From positions 1 to 64,000 of the forward strand of contig CAKSAK010000001.1 in NCBI GenBank assembly GCA_934435205.1: a DNA stretch of 64,000 bases. Direction: 5' to 3'. The notes under the pieces are model-generated. The model saw only the letters and a program-made list of their open reading frames with translations, had not been told where the DNA came from and did no database searches. Origin of the DNA: an uncultured Ruminococcus sp. (GTDB lineage Bacteria; Bacillota; Clostridia; Oscillospirales; Ruminococcaceae). The translations under genes were made by a program, and so were the position numbers. Below, piece after piece: positions 1 to 8,395 of this stretch. The stretch's first letter is position 1. Each line of letters begins with the position of its first letter.

Positions 1-62
1 CCCGAACCTTTTACCTTCGTTTCGCTTATTCCTTTATCGCTCTCTCTCGAGGCGACTTGTTT

Positions 63-91
63 ATTTTATCACTTTTAACTCCCTTTGTCAA
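63..91 (-). promoter_or_regulatory. Predicted rRNA-operon-type promoter
   Basis: On the minus strand TTGACA (86-91) is followed after 17 bases by TAAAAT (63-68) and then AAACAAGTCGCC. This AAGTCGC start with a GAGAGAG-rich leader resembles the leaders of Firmicute rRNA operons, so a 16S gene probably begins beyond the left edge. Bases 1-62 would be its leader. I see no gene in 92-220, which is T-rich. The rRNA itself is not in the window, so this is inference. Confidence 0.55.
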
Positions 92-220
92 CCCCTTTTT
101 TCGCTTTCTGCTTTTTTTACACTTTATTTCCCTTTTCTTATCTCTTTTTGTCCATTTTGCTTCGTTTCTTTGTTCTTTTGATTCAAAAAGTTGTCACTTT
201 GGATTGTTTATTATATTTAT

Positions 221-258
221 AAAAAAAATAAACTCACAGAACAAAAGCTCTGTGAGTT
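221..258 (-). terminator. Terminator of the tRNA operon
   Basis: Read on the minus strand, a 9-bp perfect stem (250-258 with 231-239) is followed by a run of eight T (221-228). It lies three bases beyond the CCA end of tRNA-Cys. Confidence 0.9.
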
Positions 259-260
259 AT

Positions 261-334
261 TGGAGGCGCCACCCAGATTTGAACTGGGGATCAAGGTGTT
301 GCAGACCTATGCCTTACCACTTGGCTATAGCGCC
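261..334 (-). tRNA. tRNA-Cys (GCA)
   Basis: Cloverleaf read by eye: acceptor GGCGCTA pairs with TGGCGCC, anticodon GCA lies in the loop CTGCAAC, the T arm contains TTCAAAT, and CCA is encoded. It is the last gene of the four-tRNA operon. Confidence 0.95.
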
Positions 335-338
335 ATAT

Positions 339-414
339 TGGAGCGGATTACGAGGCTCGAACTCGCTACCTCCACCTTGGCAAGGTGGCGCTCTACCAGA
401 TGAGCTAAATCCGC
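339..414 (-). tRNA. tRNA-Gly (GCC)
   Basis: Acceptor GCGGATT pairs with AATCCGC, the anticodon loop is TTGCCAA (GCC), TTCGAGC occupies the T loop and CCA is encoded. Third gene of the operon, four bases upstream of tRNA-Cys. Confidence 0.95.
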
Positions 415-475
415 ATTTTGTGGTATCTACAATATTATATGCAAGATACCGAAACCTGATACATAAAAAATGTAT

Positions 476-552
476 TGGCGACCGGAATGGGGCTCGAACC
501 CACGACCTCTAGCGTGACAGGCTAGCGTTCTAACCAGCTGAACTACCCGGCC
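476..552 (-). tRNA. tRNA-Asp (GTC)
   Basis: Acceptor GGCCGGG pairs with TCCGGTC using G-T wobbles, the anticodon loop is CTGTCAC (GTC), and CCA is encoded. The 61-base spacer to tRNA-Gly holds a 7-bp inverted repeat (422-428 and 444-450), possibly a processing hairpin. Confidence 0.95.
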
Positions 553-557
553 ATATG

Positions 558-578
558 AGCGGACTTTATAAGTCCGCT
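558..578 (-). repeat. Inter-tRNA hairpin
   Basis: A perfect 9-bp inverted repeat with a 3-base loop fills the spacer between tRNA-Val and tRNA-Asp. No T-run follows, so it is more likely a processing signal or transcript spacer than a terminator. Confidence 0.7.
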
Positions 579-654
579 TGGTGGGAACAACAGGGCTCGA
601 ACCTGTGACCCTCTGCTTGTAAGGCAGATGCTCTCCCAGCTGAGCTATGCTCCC
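579..654 (-). tRNA. tRNA-Val (TAC)
   Basis: Acceptor GGGAGCA pairs with TGTTCCC, the anticodon loop is CTTACAA (TAC), a TTCGAGC T loop is present and CCA is encoded. First gene of the Val-Asp-Gly-Cys operon. Confidence 0.95.
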
Positions 655-696
655 GTTAGCTGTCGTTGTGAGTTGTATCTCTCAGCGACGATATTT

Positions 697-725
697 ATTA
701 TACACTATCCAAAGCCATTTGTCAA
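697..725 (-). promoter_or_regulatory. Promoter of the tRNA operon
   Basis: Exact consensus TTGACA (720-725) and TATAAT (697-702) separated by 17 bases, about 40 bases upstream of tRNA-Val. Confidence 0.9.
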
Positions 726-817
726 GAGTTTTTTTAAAATTTCTCAAAAAAAATTTAAGTCCGCAAACGCTTTATTATCGAGCATTTGAACAGCGTACAT
801 AAAATATTCATTAAATG

Positions 818-1687
818 TTATTCTTTTATTAACCCTAAAATTTCTTCAGGAGTAAAGTGATATTTCTTATCACAGAAGTGACACTCAACATCAGTGCCGC
901 CGTCCTTAGAAAGGTCTTCAAGCTCTGCCCTGCCCAAAGATATAAGAGCGTTCTCTACCCTTTCTCTTGAACAGTCACAGCGATAATTAACCTCAAAATC
1001 ATCAAGTACGTTCGGCTCAAGTCCCTCCAAAGCTTTCATAGCAATATCCTCTGTTGTCATACCACTGCTTATAAGCTTTGTGACAGACTCCATTCCGTTT
1101 ATATTCTTCTCTATCTGATCTATTGCTGACTCTGGCGCAAATGGCAAGAGCTGAATAAGGAAACCGCCTGCACAGTTCACTGTCAGATCTGGATTTACAA
1201 GCACGCCAAGAGCACAGGCACTTGGTACCTGCTCACTGACAGCAAGATAGTTAGTTATATCCTCTGCTATTTCGCCTGAAACTATCGGCACTTGTCCACA
1301 GTACGGCTCTTTAAGACCCATGTCCTTGACCACACTAAGCGTTCCATTAGAGCCTACAGCTCCCCTGACATCAAGCTTACCTTTATCGTTAAGCGGCAGT
1401 TCCACCACTGGATTTTGTACATACGCCTTAACATTTCCCATGCTGTCAGATACGCATATAAGCGCACCTGTAGGACCGTCGCCGTCCATTTTCACAGTAA
1501 TAGAATCATCTTTGCCCTTAAGTCCAAATCCCATGAGCGAAGTACCCATGGCAAGTCTTCCAAGAGCCGCCGTGACAACAGCGGAAGTCTTGTGTATCTC
1601 CTCAATGCGTGAAACTATATCCTTTCCGTCGATAGCACTGCACACAACGGAAGCGTCTTTACTTATAACTCTAACTATTCTACCCAT
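818..1687 (-). CDS. hslO: Hsp33 redox-regulated chaperonin
   Basis: Cytoplasmic holdase chaperone switched on by oxidative unfolding. The 289-residue length is normal for the family. The C-terminal redox switch is intact: Cys237 and Cys239 (CDC), then 29 residues, then Cys269 and Cys272 (CHFC), the zinc-binding CxC-X27-32-CxxC pattern whose disulfides activate Hsp33. The N-terminal part begins MGRIVRVISKD as in Firmicute homologues. The start has GAGGGTG upstream. It is the last gene of a yerC-methyltransferase-hslO run, four bases after the methyltransferase, so probably cotranscribed. No clear terminator is seen downstream. Confidence 0.96.
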   Translation of the reverse strand: MGRIVRVISKDASVVCSAIDGKDIVSRIEEIHKTSAVVTAALGRLAMGTSLMGFGLKGKDDSITVKMDGDGPTGALICVSDSMGNVKAYVQNPVVELPLNDKGKLDVRGAVGSNGTLSVVKDMGLKEPYCGQVPIVSGEIAEDITNYLAVSEQVPSACALGVLVNPDLTVNCAGGFLIQLLPFAPESAIDQIEKNINGMESVTKLISSGMTTEDIAMKALEGLEPNVLDDFEVNYRCDCSRERVENALISLGRAELEDLSKDGGTDVECHFCDKKYHFTPEEILGLIKE

Positions 1688-1691
1688 AAAA

Positions 1692-2444
1692 TCACCCTCT
1701 GTTTATTCTCCTGCACACATAAAGCACTCTCTGCGTTTTATCATTAACTGGCGAGTCCTCAAATCCGTCATACTTTCCTATAAGCTCGAAATCATTTGTC
1801 TTTACAAGCTCGCTCAAAAACTCGTCAGTATATATTCTCTCTGTGAAATCCTCACTAAAACGGCAATAAGAGCCGTCCTCCTGCTCTTCAAAAAAATCGA
1901 GGTATATGCTCACGCTGTCATCATCATTAAGCTCATTCTGCCATGCGCAGAAAAGCCCGTCAAGGTCATAGCAGAACGCATTGTCTGCAAGTATCTCTCG
2001 GTGCTTGTACACAGTGTTTACATCAAAAATGAAAAGTCCGCCATCGCAGGTATATTTTGAAACGCCCTCAAAAGTCTTTCTGACAGCTTCCTCATTTTCA
2101 AGATGATTTATGCTGTCAAGTACGCACACAACAGCGTCAACTGCGCCATACAGATCAAGCTTAGTCATATCCTGCATAAGATACTGTATATTCAGACCGC
2201 TGTCATAGCGCTTATCCATAGCTTCTTCGAGCATTTGTTCCGACAGATCAACGCCTACCACGTCATAATCAAGACGTGCAAGTGCTTCACTGAGCGAACC
2301 TGTACCACAGGCAAGGTCAAGAACGACCTCATGCTCTGAGCTGTATTTTTCAATAAGCTCATGACACCGTGCCGCAATTTTTCCGTAATCGACATTCTCT
2401 GTAAGCTTATCATAGTAATAGGCAAATCTGCCGTATCCGCTCAT
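1692..2444 (-). CDS. Class I SAM-dependent methyltransferase
   Basis: A 250-residue soluble Rossmann-fold methyltransferase. Motif I (DLACGTGSLSEAL, about residues 43-55) binds S-adenosylmethionine, and the acidic end of strand 2 (VVGVDLS) follows as expected. Residues DAVVCVLDSINHL form the motif IV region. Nothing identifies the substrate; small molecule, RNA and protein are all possible. Its ATG overlaps the yerC stop codon by one base (TAATG), indicating translational coupling, and hslO follows after four bases. Confidence 0.85.
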   Translation of the reverse strand: MSGYGRFAYYYDKLTENVDYGKIAARCHELIEKYSSEHEVVLDLACGTGSLSEALARLDYDVVGVDLSEQMLEEAMDKRYDSGLNIQYLMQDMTKLDLYGAVDAVVCVLDSINHLENEEAVRKTFEGVSKYTCDGGLFIFDVNTVYKHREILADNAFCYDLDGLFCAWQNELNDDDSVSIYLDFFEEQEDGSYCRFSEDFTERIYTDEFLSELVKTNDFELIGKYDGFEDSPVNDKTQRVLYVCRRINRG

Positions 2445-2746
2445 TACTTATCTTCCTTCTTATCCAATCTGTCAAAAACGATATTATATCCGCCTGAGCC
2501 GTCATAAGAAAGTGAGCGGTTCACACGGCTTATAGTTGCCGTTGAAGCGCCTGTTTCGTTTACTATATCGCTGTAAACATGATCCTTTGTAAGCATTTTT
2601 GCGACCTGAAAACGCTGCGAAAGTGCTTTCAGCTCAGGTATAGTGCAAAGATCTTTAAAAAACAGCCTGCATTCCTCTACAGTTTCAAGACAAAGCACTG
2701 CTTCATAAAGATCGTCTAAATTTTTGATCTCAAGTTTCTCTTTCAT
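2444..2746 (-). CDS. yerC: YerC/YecD family TrpR-like repressor
   Basis: A 100-residue DNA-binding protein of the TrpR superfamily. The core (LCTIPELKALSQRFQVAKML, then a helix-turn-helix with GASTATISRVNRSL) is the YerC signature. I chose the ATG at 2746 because AAAGGAG lies just upstream; an in-frame ATG at 2806 has no such site and falls between the promoter elements. What it regulates is not known from sequence. First gene of the yerC-methyltransferase-hslO operon. Confidence 0.9.
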   Translation of the reverse strand: MKEKLEIKNLDDLYEAVLCLETVEECRLFFKDLCTIPELKALSQRFQVAKMLTKDHVYSDIVNETGASTATISRVNRSLSYDGSGGYNIVFDRLDKKEDK

Positions 2747-2796
2747 GAAAAAATCTCCTTTACGTTTCATGGTGTAAAGTGTTAAACCATAAATAT

Positions 2797-2825
2797 ATTT
2801 TAACACAAGTCATGAAAAATGTAAA
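2797..2825 (-). promoter_or_regulatory. Promoter of the yerC operon
   Basis: TTTACA (2820-2825) and TAAAAT (2797-2802) with a 17-base spacer, about 50 bases upstream of the chosen yerC start. Confidence 0.7.
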
Positions 2826-2856
2826 GGAGAATTATGAATTTTTTATTTATTTACTC

Positions 2857-3579
2857 TTAATTTTTTCTTCTGTTAGGGGTCAGAAAACCTCCGAAAGCTT
2901 TCGGCTCGTCAGGAATATCTTCTTCATCATCGTAATACTCCTCTTCTTCGTCCTCGGGATCGCTCTCAAGCTCTTCTAGCGGCGTTATCTCAGCCCCCTC
3001 GGATATATCGTCTATTATTGCCCTCAGTTCATCTACGCCCTCGCCTGTGACCGCAGAGAACTCCACGCAGGTGATGTCATCAAAGCATGGTATCTCTGTC
3101 TTGAAAGCTTCCATACGTTCTTTTCTGGCGTTAGGCTTGAGCTTATCCGCCTTGGTGAACACGATTATAAATGGTATCTCAGCGTCAATAAGATAATTTA
3201 TCATCATCAGATCGTCTTTACTCGGCGGATGACGCATATCCACAAGCTGAAAAACAAGTGCAAGCTGTCTGCTGCCGTCGTCAAGATAGCCGCCTATAAG
3301 ACTGCCCCACTGCCTTTTTTCGGACTTCGATACACTGGCATAGCCATATCCAGGCAGATCAACGATATAGATATTCTCCACCGAAAAGAAGTTTATTGTA
3401 ACAGTTTTACCGGGCATAGAGCTTACTCTTGCCAAGTTTTTTCTGTTAAGAAGCTTGTTTATCAGCGATGACTTTCCCACATTCGACCTGCCAGAAAAGG
3501 CAAATTCAAGTCTGTCAGACTTGGGTATCTGCGAGAATTTTCCAAAGGAAGTATAAAATTCTGCTTTGTTATAATTCAT
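2857..3579 (-). CDS. engB: Ribosome biogenesis GTPase EngB/YsxC
   Basis: Essential GTPase for late assembly of the large ribosomal subunit. GTPase motifs are clear: G1 GRSNVGKSS, G2 threonines in MPGKTVTINF, G3 DLPGYG, G4 FTKADK and G5 FSAVTGEG. At 240 residues it is longer than the usual about 195-205. The extra part is a highly acidic C-terminal tail from about residue 197 (runs of E and D, YYDDEEDIPDEPK) ending in a basic PNRRKN. It sits 12 bases after lon, the same lon-engB order as lonA-ysxC in Bacillus subtilis, so the two are probably cotranscribed. Confidence 0.95.
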   Translation of the reverse strand: MNYNKAEFYTSFGKFSQIPKSDRLEFAFSGRSNVGKSSLINKLLNRKNLARVSSMPGKTVTINFFSVENIYIVDLPGYGYASVSKSEKRQWGSLIGGYLDDGSRQLALVFQLVDMRHPPSKDDLMMINYLIDAEIPFIIVFTKADKLKPNARKERMEAFKTEIPCFDDITCVEFSAVTGEGVDELRAIIDDISEGAEITPLEELESDPEDEEEEYYDDEEDIPDEPKAFGGFLTPNRRKN

Positions 3580-3591
3580 AGGCGGCCCTTT

Positions 3592-6003
3592 CTATACCGT
3601 TAATTTTTTTCGCTCCGGCTCGTTCTTGCTTAGAAGTTCAAGCGGAACATTATTTTTGCTGTTTGGAATAAGTGCAACGTCAAGAACATCCTGAATAGTC
3701 TTTGCGAACACGAACTCGCAACAAAGCTTTACTGTATCGTCAACATCATCAAGATCACCCTTATTAGCAAACGGCACAATAATAGTCTTTACCCCCGCCT
3801 TGTATGCAGCCATAGTCTTTTCACGGAGACCACCTATAGGCAACACTTTGCCGCTGAGAGTTATCTCGCCGGTCATAGCAACGTCACTGCGCACCTTTAT
3901 ATTGCCCAACGCAGAGATTATGCCTGTTATCATAGTAACGCCTGCGGACGGACCGTCCTTAGGCACAGCACCCTCGGGAGCGTGTATATGCAAATCTTTT
4001 TTCTCGTAAAAGTCTTTATCGATGCCATATTTGTCAGCAACACTTCTGCAATAGCTTACGGCAATCTTTGCAGACTCCTTCATAACATCACCAAGGGAGC
4101 CTGTAAGCTCTATTCTGCCCTTGCCGTCAAGCACAAGCACCTCCAAAGGCATTACTACTCCGCCTACTGACGTCCACGCCAGACCGTTTACAGAGCCAAC
4201 AGCGTCCTTATCTGAAACAACATCAGGGAGATACTTCTCATGACCAAGATACTCTTCAAGATTATCTGCCTTGAAAGTAACCTTCTTAACGCCGTCCTCA
4301 ACTATCTCCTTGGCAGCCTTTCTGCACAGCGAGCCGATCTGTCTTTCAAGATTTCTCACGCCCGCCTCTCTTGTGTAGCTGTCTATAAGCTTATAGATAG
4401 CATCATTGCATATGCGTATCTGAGATGCTTTAAGACCGTTCTTACCTTCCTGCTTTTTAATAAGATGTTCCTTTGCAATATGGAACTTCTCCTCCCTAGT
4501 ATAGCTAGACAACTCTATGACCTCCATACGGTCGAGAAGAGGTGCCTGAACAGTATCGAGAGTATTTGCAGTTGTGATAAACAGCACATCACTTAGATCA
4601 AACGGCACTTCGATATAATGGTCTCTGAAAGCGTTGTTCTGCTCACTGTCAAGAACCTCAAGCATCGCAGACGATGGATCGCCTCTGAAATCATTGCTCA
4701 TTTTGTCTATCTCATCAAGAAGCACAACAGGGTTTTTGCTGCCTGCAAGCTTCATTGCATTCATTATTCTGCCCGGCATTGCGCCAACATACGTCTTTCT
4801 GTGACCTCTGATATCGCTTTCGTCCTTTACTCCGCCGAGAGAAACTCTCACAAAATTTCGATTGAGCGCTCTCGCAACAGACTTAGCAACGGAAGTTTTA
4901 CCTACGCCCGGAGGGCCTACAAGACAGAGTATCTGACCTTTGACATCAGGGGTAAGCGCTCTTACAGCAAGGTTTTCAAGTATTCTTTCCTTGACCTTTG
5001 TCATGCCGTAATGATCCTTGTCAAGTATCTGCTTTGCCTTTTTAACGTCAGTTCTGTCCTTTGTGACATTGTTCCACGGCAGTGCAAGCACTGTGTCGAG
5101 ATAGTTTCTCAGCACAACGCCCTCTTGTGACATCATACCCATTTTAGAAAGTCTCTTGACCTCGCCTATAAGCTTGTCATGGACTTCCTCTGTCAATTCA
5201 AGTGAATTTATCTTATTTGCATACTCATCGATCTCATTGCCCTCTGAGCCGTCCTCATTTTCGCCCAACTCATTCTGCAATGCCTTGATCTGCTCACGGA
5301 TATAATACTCACGCTGACTTTCCTCTATCTGAGAATGTACCTGACTATGTATTCTTCTTTCAAGTGCTAAAACATTGGTTTCTCGTGAAAGTATAGTGAG
5401 CATAAGAATTAGCTTATCTAAAGCAGATGGGGCTTCAAGAAGCGCCTGTCTGTCAGTAAAAGCTAACGGAATATTAAATGCCAAACTTTCAAAAAGCTGA
5501 ACAGGCGTTTTTGAACCGAGTATCTGGGCATAAAGCTCTTCAGGCATTTTAGGAACCACATGAACATACTCTTCAAACTCATCTAAAACCGAACGAAATA
5601 CAGCAAGTTGTTCGTCATCGTCAAGCCTATCCTTTGAATAATTTGGCACAAGTCTTACATCAGCTTCATAGCAATCATCATACTGATAAAACTCAGCAAG
5701 TCTTGCCTTACGCAGGCCCTCTACGTAGCATCTGTATATTCCATCAGGTGCTTTAACGATCTGTCTCACCTTTGCTACAGTGCCCACCTTGAACATATCC
5801 TTTTTTTCAGGCATTTCAAGATAAACGTCTTTTTGTGCACAAAGAAAAACAAATCCGTTGCCGTCCATGGCATTTTTCATGCTCTTTATAGTTCTTGGTC
5901 TGCCAACATCAAAATGCATAGACATTCCAGGAAAAACTACCAGATCTCTCGTTGGAACACACGGCATAATATTATTTATTTTAACATCAGTTTTATCTTT
6001 CAT
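3592..6003 (-). CDS. lon: ATP-dependent protease Lon (LonA)
   Basis: Cytoplasmic AAA+ serine protease degrading damaged and regulatory proteins; 803 residues, typical of LonA. An N-terminal LON substrate-binding domain (about 10-200) is followed by a coiled segment, an AAA+ module with Walker A lysine at 369 (GPPGVGKTS) and Walker B VVLLDEIDK, and a protease domain with catalytic Ser686 (PKDGPSAGV) and Lys729 (GGLREKT). The 43-residue spacing of the Ser-Lys dyad is normal. No CIRCE or CtsR-like operator was seen upstream. Followed by engB after 12 bases. Confidence 0.98.
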   Translation of the reverse strand: MKDKTDVKINNIMPCVPTRDLVVFPGMSMHFDVGRPRTIKSMKNAMDGNGFVFLCAQKDVYLEMPEKKDMFKVGTVAKVRQIVKAPDGIYRCYVEGLRKARLAEFYQYDDCYEADVRLVPNYSKDRLDDDEQLAVFRSVLDEFEEYVHVVPKMPEELYAQILGSKTPVQLFESLAFNIPLAFTDRQALLEAPSALDKLILMLTILSRETNVLALERRIHSQVHSQIEESQREYYIREQIKALQNELGENEDGSEGNEIDEYANKINSLELTEEVHDKLIGEVKRLSKMGMMSQEGVVLRNYLDTVLALPWNNVTKDRTDVKKAKQILDKDHYGMTKVKERILENLAVRALTPDVKGQILCLVGPPGVGKTSVAKSVARALNRNFVRVSLGGVKDESDIRGHRKTYVGAMPGRIMNAMKLAGSKNPVVLLDEIDKMSNDFRGDPSSAMLEVLDSEQNNAFRDHYIEVPFDLSDVLFITTANTLDTVQAPLLDRMEVIELSSYTREEKFHIAKEHLIKKQEGKNGLKASQIRICNDAIYKLIDSYTREAGVRNLERQIGSLCRKAAKEIVEDGVKKVTFKADNLEEYLGHEKYLPDVVSDKDAVGSVNGLAWTSVGGVVMPLEVLVLDGKGRIELTGSLGDVMKESAKIAVSYCRSVADKYGIDKDFYEKKDLHIHAPEGAVPKDGPSAGVTMITGIISALGNIKVRSDVAMTGEITLSGKVLPIGGLREKTMAAYKAGVKTIIVPFANKGDLDDVDDTVKLCCEFVFAKTIQDVLDVALIPNSKNNVPLELLSKNEPERKKLTV

Positions 6004-6065
6004 AGTTGCTCCATTTCCTTACAGCTCTACAAATACTGTAATGCTTTGTTATACAGCTTTAGTAT

Positions 6066-6094
6066 ATAATATCACATTTATGATACATTTGCAA
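6066..6094 (-). promoter_or_regulatory. Promoter of lon-engB
   Basis: TTGCAA (6089-6094), 17-base spacer, TATTAT (6066-6071), about 60 bases upstream of the lon ATG. Confidence 0.65.
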
Positions 6095-6120
6095 GCCCCA
6101 CTCAGAAACTTCCCCTTAAC

Positions 6121-6147
6121 AAAAAGAGGCACCTATAAAGGTACCTC
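6121..6147 (-). terminator. Terminator of the rpsF-ssb-rpsR operon
   Basis: A 9-bp stem (6139-6147 with 6126-6134, one G-T pair) followed on the minus strand by five T, 17 bases past the rpsR stop. Confidence 0.85.
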
Positions 6148-6163
6148 AAAATAGAAATCACTA

Positions 6164-6409
6164 TTAGTCAGCTACATATGGAAGAAGTGCCACATGACGT
6201 GCTCTCTTGATAGCTGTTGTAAGTTCTCTCTGATGATAAGCACAAGTGCCAGTTACACGTCTAGGGAGAATCTTAGCTCTCTCTGTCATGCACTTTCTAA
6301 GCTTTGCGATATCCTTATAGTCGATCTTTTCAGCTCTGTCTGCACAGAACATACAAACCTTCTTACGACCTCTCTTCATAGGTCTGCTTGTATTTCTTTC
6401 CTTTTCCAT
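6164..6409 (-). CDS. rpsR: 30S ribosomal protein S18
   Basis: An 81-residue protein with the S18 core ([21 protein letters not shown], then the conserved basic C-terminal helix [15 protein letters not shown]). A CMFC motif near residue 19 suggests the cysteine-containing, zinc-type variant, though the other two cysteines (Cys45, Cys61) are more scattered than in classic C+ forms. S18 binds S6 on the platform of the small subunit. Last gene of the conserved rpsF-ssb-rpsR operon. Confidence 0.98.
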   Translation of the reverse strand: MEKERNTSRPMKRGRKKVCMFCADRAEKIDYKDIAKLRKCMTERAKILPRRVTGTCAYHQRELTTAIKRARHVALLPYVAD

Positions 6410-6454
6410 GGTAAATTTCCCTCCTTAGAGAAATATTTTTCAAAACTCCTCTGC

Positions 6455-6982
6455 TTAGAACGGTACTCCGTCATCGGTCAATACTTCTTCAAAATCATCA
6501 AGGTCACCAATGGACAAAGCGTCATTTGATGGAGCATTGTTATAGTTATTCTGATTAGAATTGTTTGCAGGCTGTGAATATCCACCATTGTTCTGCTGGT
6601 AATTATTCTGCTGATAACCACCGTTAGCGTAATTATTTGAATAATTGCCGGAACCCTGCTGCTTTGGTTCACCTGTGAAAGAAGCGTTATCAACGTAAAC
6701 TTCTGTTACATAGTGCTTTGTGCCATTTTTATCATCGTATGTTCTCGTTCTGAGCTGACCTTCAATAGCGATCATTCTGCCCCTTGCGAAATATCTACCG
6801 ATAAAATCAGCAGTCTGTCTCCACGCAACACAGTTTATAAAGTCAGTCTGTCTCTCTTCGCCCTGTTTAACATAACCTCTGTCAACAGCTACACTGAAAG
6901 ACAAAACACTGACGCCGCTCTGAGTTTGCTTTACTTCCAGATCATGAGTGATCCTACCCATTAAAATAACTCTGTTAAGCAT
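6455..6982 (-). CDS. ssb: Single-stranded DNA-binding protein
   Basis: A 175-residue SSB. The N-terminal OB fold (about 1-107) starts MLNRVILMGRI and carries the usual FINCVAWRQTADF and GRMIAIEGQLRTR segments. A flexible Gln/Asn/Gly/Tyr-rich linker follows, and the conserved acidic tip ends DDGVPF, the docking site for replication and repair partners. It lies between rpsF and rpsR, as is usual in Firmicutes. Confidence 0.98.
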   Translation of the reverse strand: MLNRVILMGRITHDLEVKQTQSGVSVLSFSVAVDRGYVKQGEERQTDFINCVAWRQTADFIGRYFARGRMIAIEGQLRTRTYDDKNGTKHYVTEVYVDNASFTGEPKQQGSGNYSNNYANGGYQQNNYQQNNGGYSQPANNSNQNNYNNAPSNDALSIGDLDDFEEVLTDDGVPF

Positions 6983-7004
6983 AACTTTTCCCTCTTTCGC
7001 AGTT

Positions 7005-7295
7005 TTACTTGACCGTTACTAAGAAACGGATCACGCCGTCTGTGATACCAAGAATTCTCTCAAGCTCAGCTGGGAACTCAGGCGTAGATGTGAATGACCA
7101 CAGTACATAAGTACCTTCTGTTTCATAATTGATAGCATAAGCCAGCTTACGCTTGCCCCAATTACTAAGTGTAACATCAGTTGCGTTTGCCTCGATCAAG
7201 TCATTGAACTTAGCTGTGAGTGCGTTTACAGCCTCCTCGTCAAGCTTAGAGCTGAAAATTACCATAGCCTCATAAGACTCATTAATTTTTGCCAT
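7005..7295 (-). CDS. rpsF: 30S ribosomal protein S6
   Basis: A 96-residue S6 with the ferredoxin-like fold and the conserved NWGKRKLAYAI segment. The ATG at 7295 is preferred because AAAGGAGGTG precedes it by about eight bases; a longer in-frame reading to 7358 would begin within the leader hairpin region. S6 pairs with S18, encoded two genes downstream. Confidence 0.97.
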   Translation of the reverse strand: MAKINESYEAMVIFSSKLDEEAVNALTAKFNDLIEANATDVTLSNWGKRKLAYAINYETEGTYVLWSFTSTPEFPAELERILGITDGVIRFLVTVK

Positions 7296-7321
7296 TGCAT
7301 TTGCACCTCCTTTTGGATTTC

Positions 7322-7345
7322 GCCTGTGCCGCAATTTGCACAAGC
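7322..7345 (-). promoter_or_regulatory. rpsF leader hairpin, possible autoregulatory site
   Basis: The rpsF leader folds into an 8-bp stem (GCTTGTGC with GCACAGGC) around an 8-base loop, between promoter and Shine-Dalgarno. rpsF leaders of many bacteria bind the S6:S18 complex. The usual CCG element is not obvious in the mRNA sense here, so a regulatory role is only suggested by position. Confidence 0.5.
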
Positions 7346-7360
7346 AAGGATAACTCAATT

Positions 7361-7389
7361 ATTATAACACAAGACCGATTATATGTCAA
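7361..7389 (-). promoter_or_regulatory. Promoter of rpsF-ssb-rpsR
   Basis: Exact TTGACA (7384-7389) and TATAAT (7361-7366), 17-base spacer. Confidence 0.9.
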
Positions 7390-7425
7390 GTGTCACTTGC
7401 GTTTTTTTATGAACTTTTTGTAAAA

Positions 7426-8370
7426 TCATGCAAATATCTTTGTAACACCAAAAATGCCAAACACAACTATCGCAGAATAAACGGCAAAGCCAAGAATAAC
7501 AGCCCCCCATGAAGTACCGCCCTTTGCTACTATCTTTTCGGCTATCTCCTGCTCAGTGCCGTCCTCCGACCTTATCTCACGGATCTTTTTTTGTGCAAAC
7601 TTATAATACATATAATTACCGAAAAAGCCTGCCACAAACTGAAGTGCCATTGAAACATACCATGACGCAGCGGAAATGCCCTGAAAAACCCTTCCAGTCA
7701 CATCGATGCCGATATCAAGTGAGAAACCCATTGTTCCTGCACAAAGATATTCTATCGCAGTAGGGATATTTAGCAGTGCCGTAGCCACAAGCATGATGAT
7801 ACCAACAAGATTCATTTTTCTAAACAGAAAATACAGGTGTGGAAAAAGGAAAGCCGCAAAGTTTATGGAAATCTTTCCACCAAATTTACCAAAACGTATA
7901 AAGTTAGACAAAAATACGAGCGGATTTGTCTTTACAAATTTTGCATAGTCATCTAGTTTTATGCCTTCAAGATCTGAGTCCTTATCAAATACAACCTGTC
8001 TGCCAAACGGGCCGTAAGGCTGTCCGTCAGGACCGGTCTGCTGAGCGTTATTTTGCGTGTCCATGTCGTTGAATGGACGTTCCTCAGCATCATTTTTCGT
8101 AAGCGGTGTTCCGCACTTTTCACAAAATAGCTTGTCAGGCGGATTTTCAAAACCGCAGCGTATACAGCGTATATTCTCACTTTCTACACTCTCCTGAGTT
8201 TGCTCCCAGCTCTGACCGCTTTCATGCAAAGCGTCATTTATGCACTTTCCTTCTTTGAGATAACACTCACGATGATAAGGTGTGCCACACTCAGGACATA
8301 CAACTATATCGTCACCGTCTTTGAATACTTCTCCGCAGGAAAAGCATTTTTTTCCTGTATAATTAGCCAT
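7426..8370 (-). CDS. RING-like zinc-ribbon membrane protein with DUF2628-type region
   Basis: About 314 residues. The N-terminus has a RING-like cysteine/histidine cluster (CFSCGEVF, CPECGTPYHRECY) and a second zinc ribbon (IRCIRCGFENPPDKLFCEKCG). The C-terminal half holds about three hydrophobic segments, beginning with PHLYFLFRKMN, a pattern typical of DUF2628 proteins. A cytoplasmic zinc domain on a membrane anchor is likely; the function is unknown. I start at the ATG at 8370 because GAAAGGAAA precedes it; the ATG at 8406 has no such site. It is divergent from prfB. Confidence 0.75.
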   Translation of the reverse strand: MANYTGKKCFSCGEVFKDGDDIVVCPECGTPYHRECYLKEGKCINDALHESGQSWEQTQESVESENIRCIRCGFENPPDKLFCEKCGTPLTKNDAEERPFNDMDTQNNAQQTGPDGQPYGPFGRQVVFDKDSDLEGIKLDDYAKFVKTNPLVFLSNFIRFGKFGGKISINFAAFLFPHLYFLFRKMNLVGIIMLVATALLNIPTAIEYLCAGTMGFSLDIGIDVTGRVFQGISAASWYVSMALQFVAGFFGNYMYYKFAQKKIREIRSEDGTEQEIAEKIVAKGGTSWGAVILGFAVYSAIVVFGIFGVTKIFA

Positions 8371-8395
8371 ATCAGGTTTCCTTTCTTGCTGAAAC

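Noticed and set aside
57..512. 151-residue plus-strand frame
   Set aside because: It runs across three tRNA genes on the opposite strand and has no ribosome-binding site.
2834..2860. Very short plus-strand frame after AAGGAGAATT
   Set aside because: Eight codons only, in the gap between yerC promoter and engB end; no support beyond a chance ribosome-like site.
4618..5130. 170-residue frame opposite lon
   Set aside because: Antisense shadow of the lon AAA+ domain.
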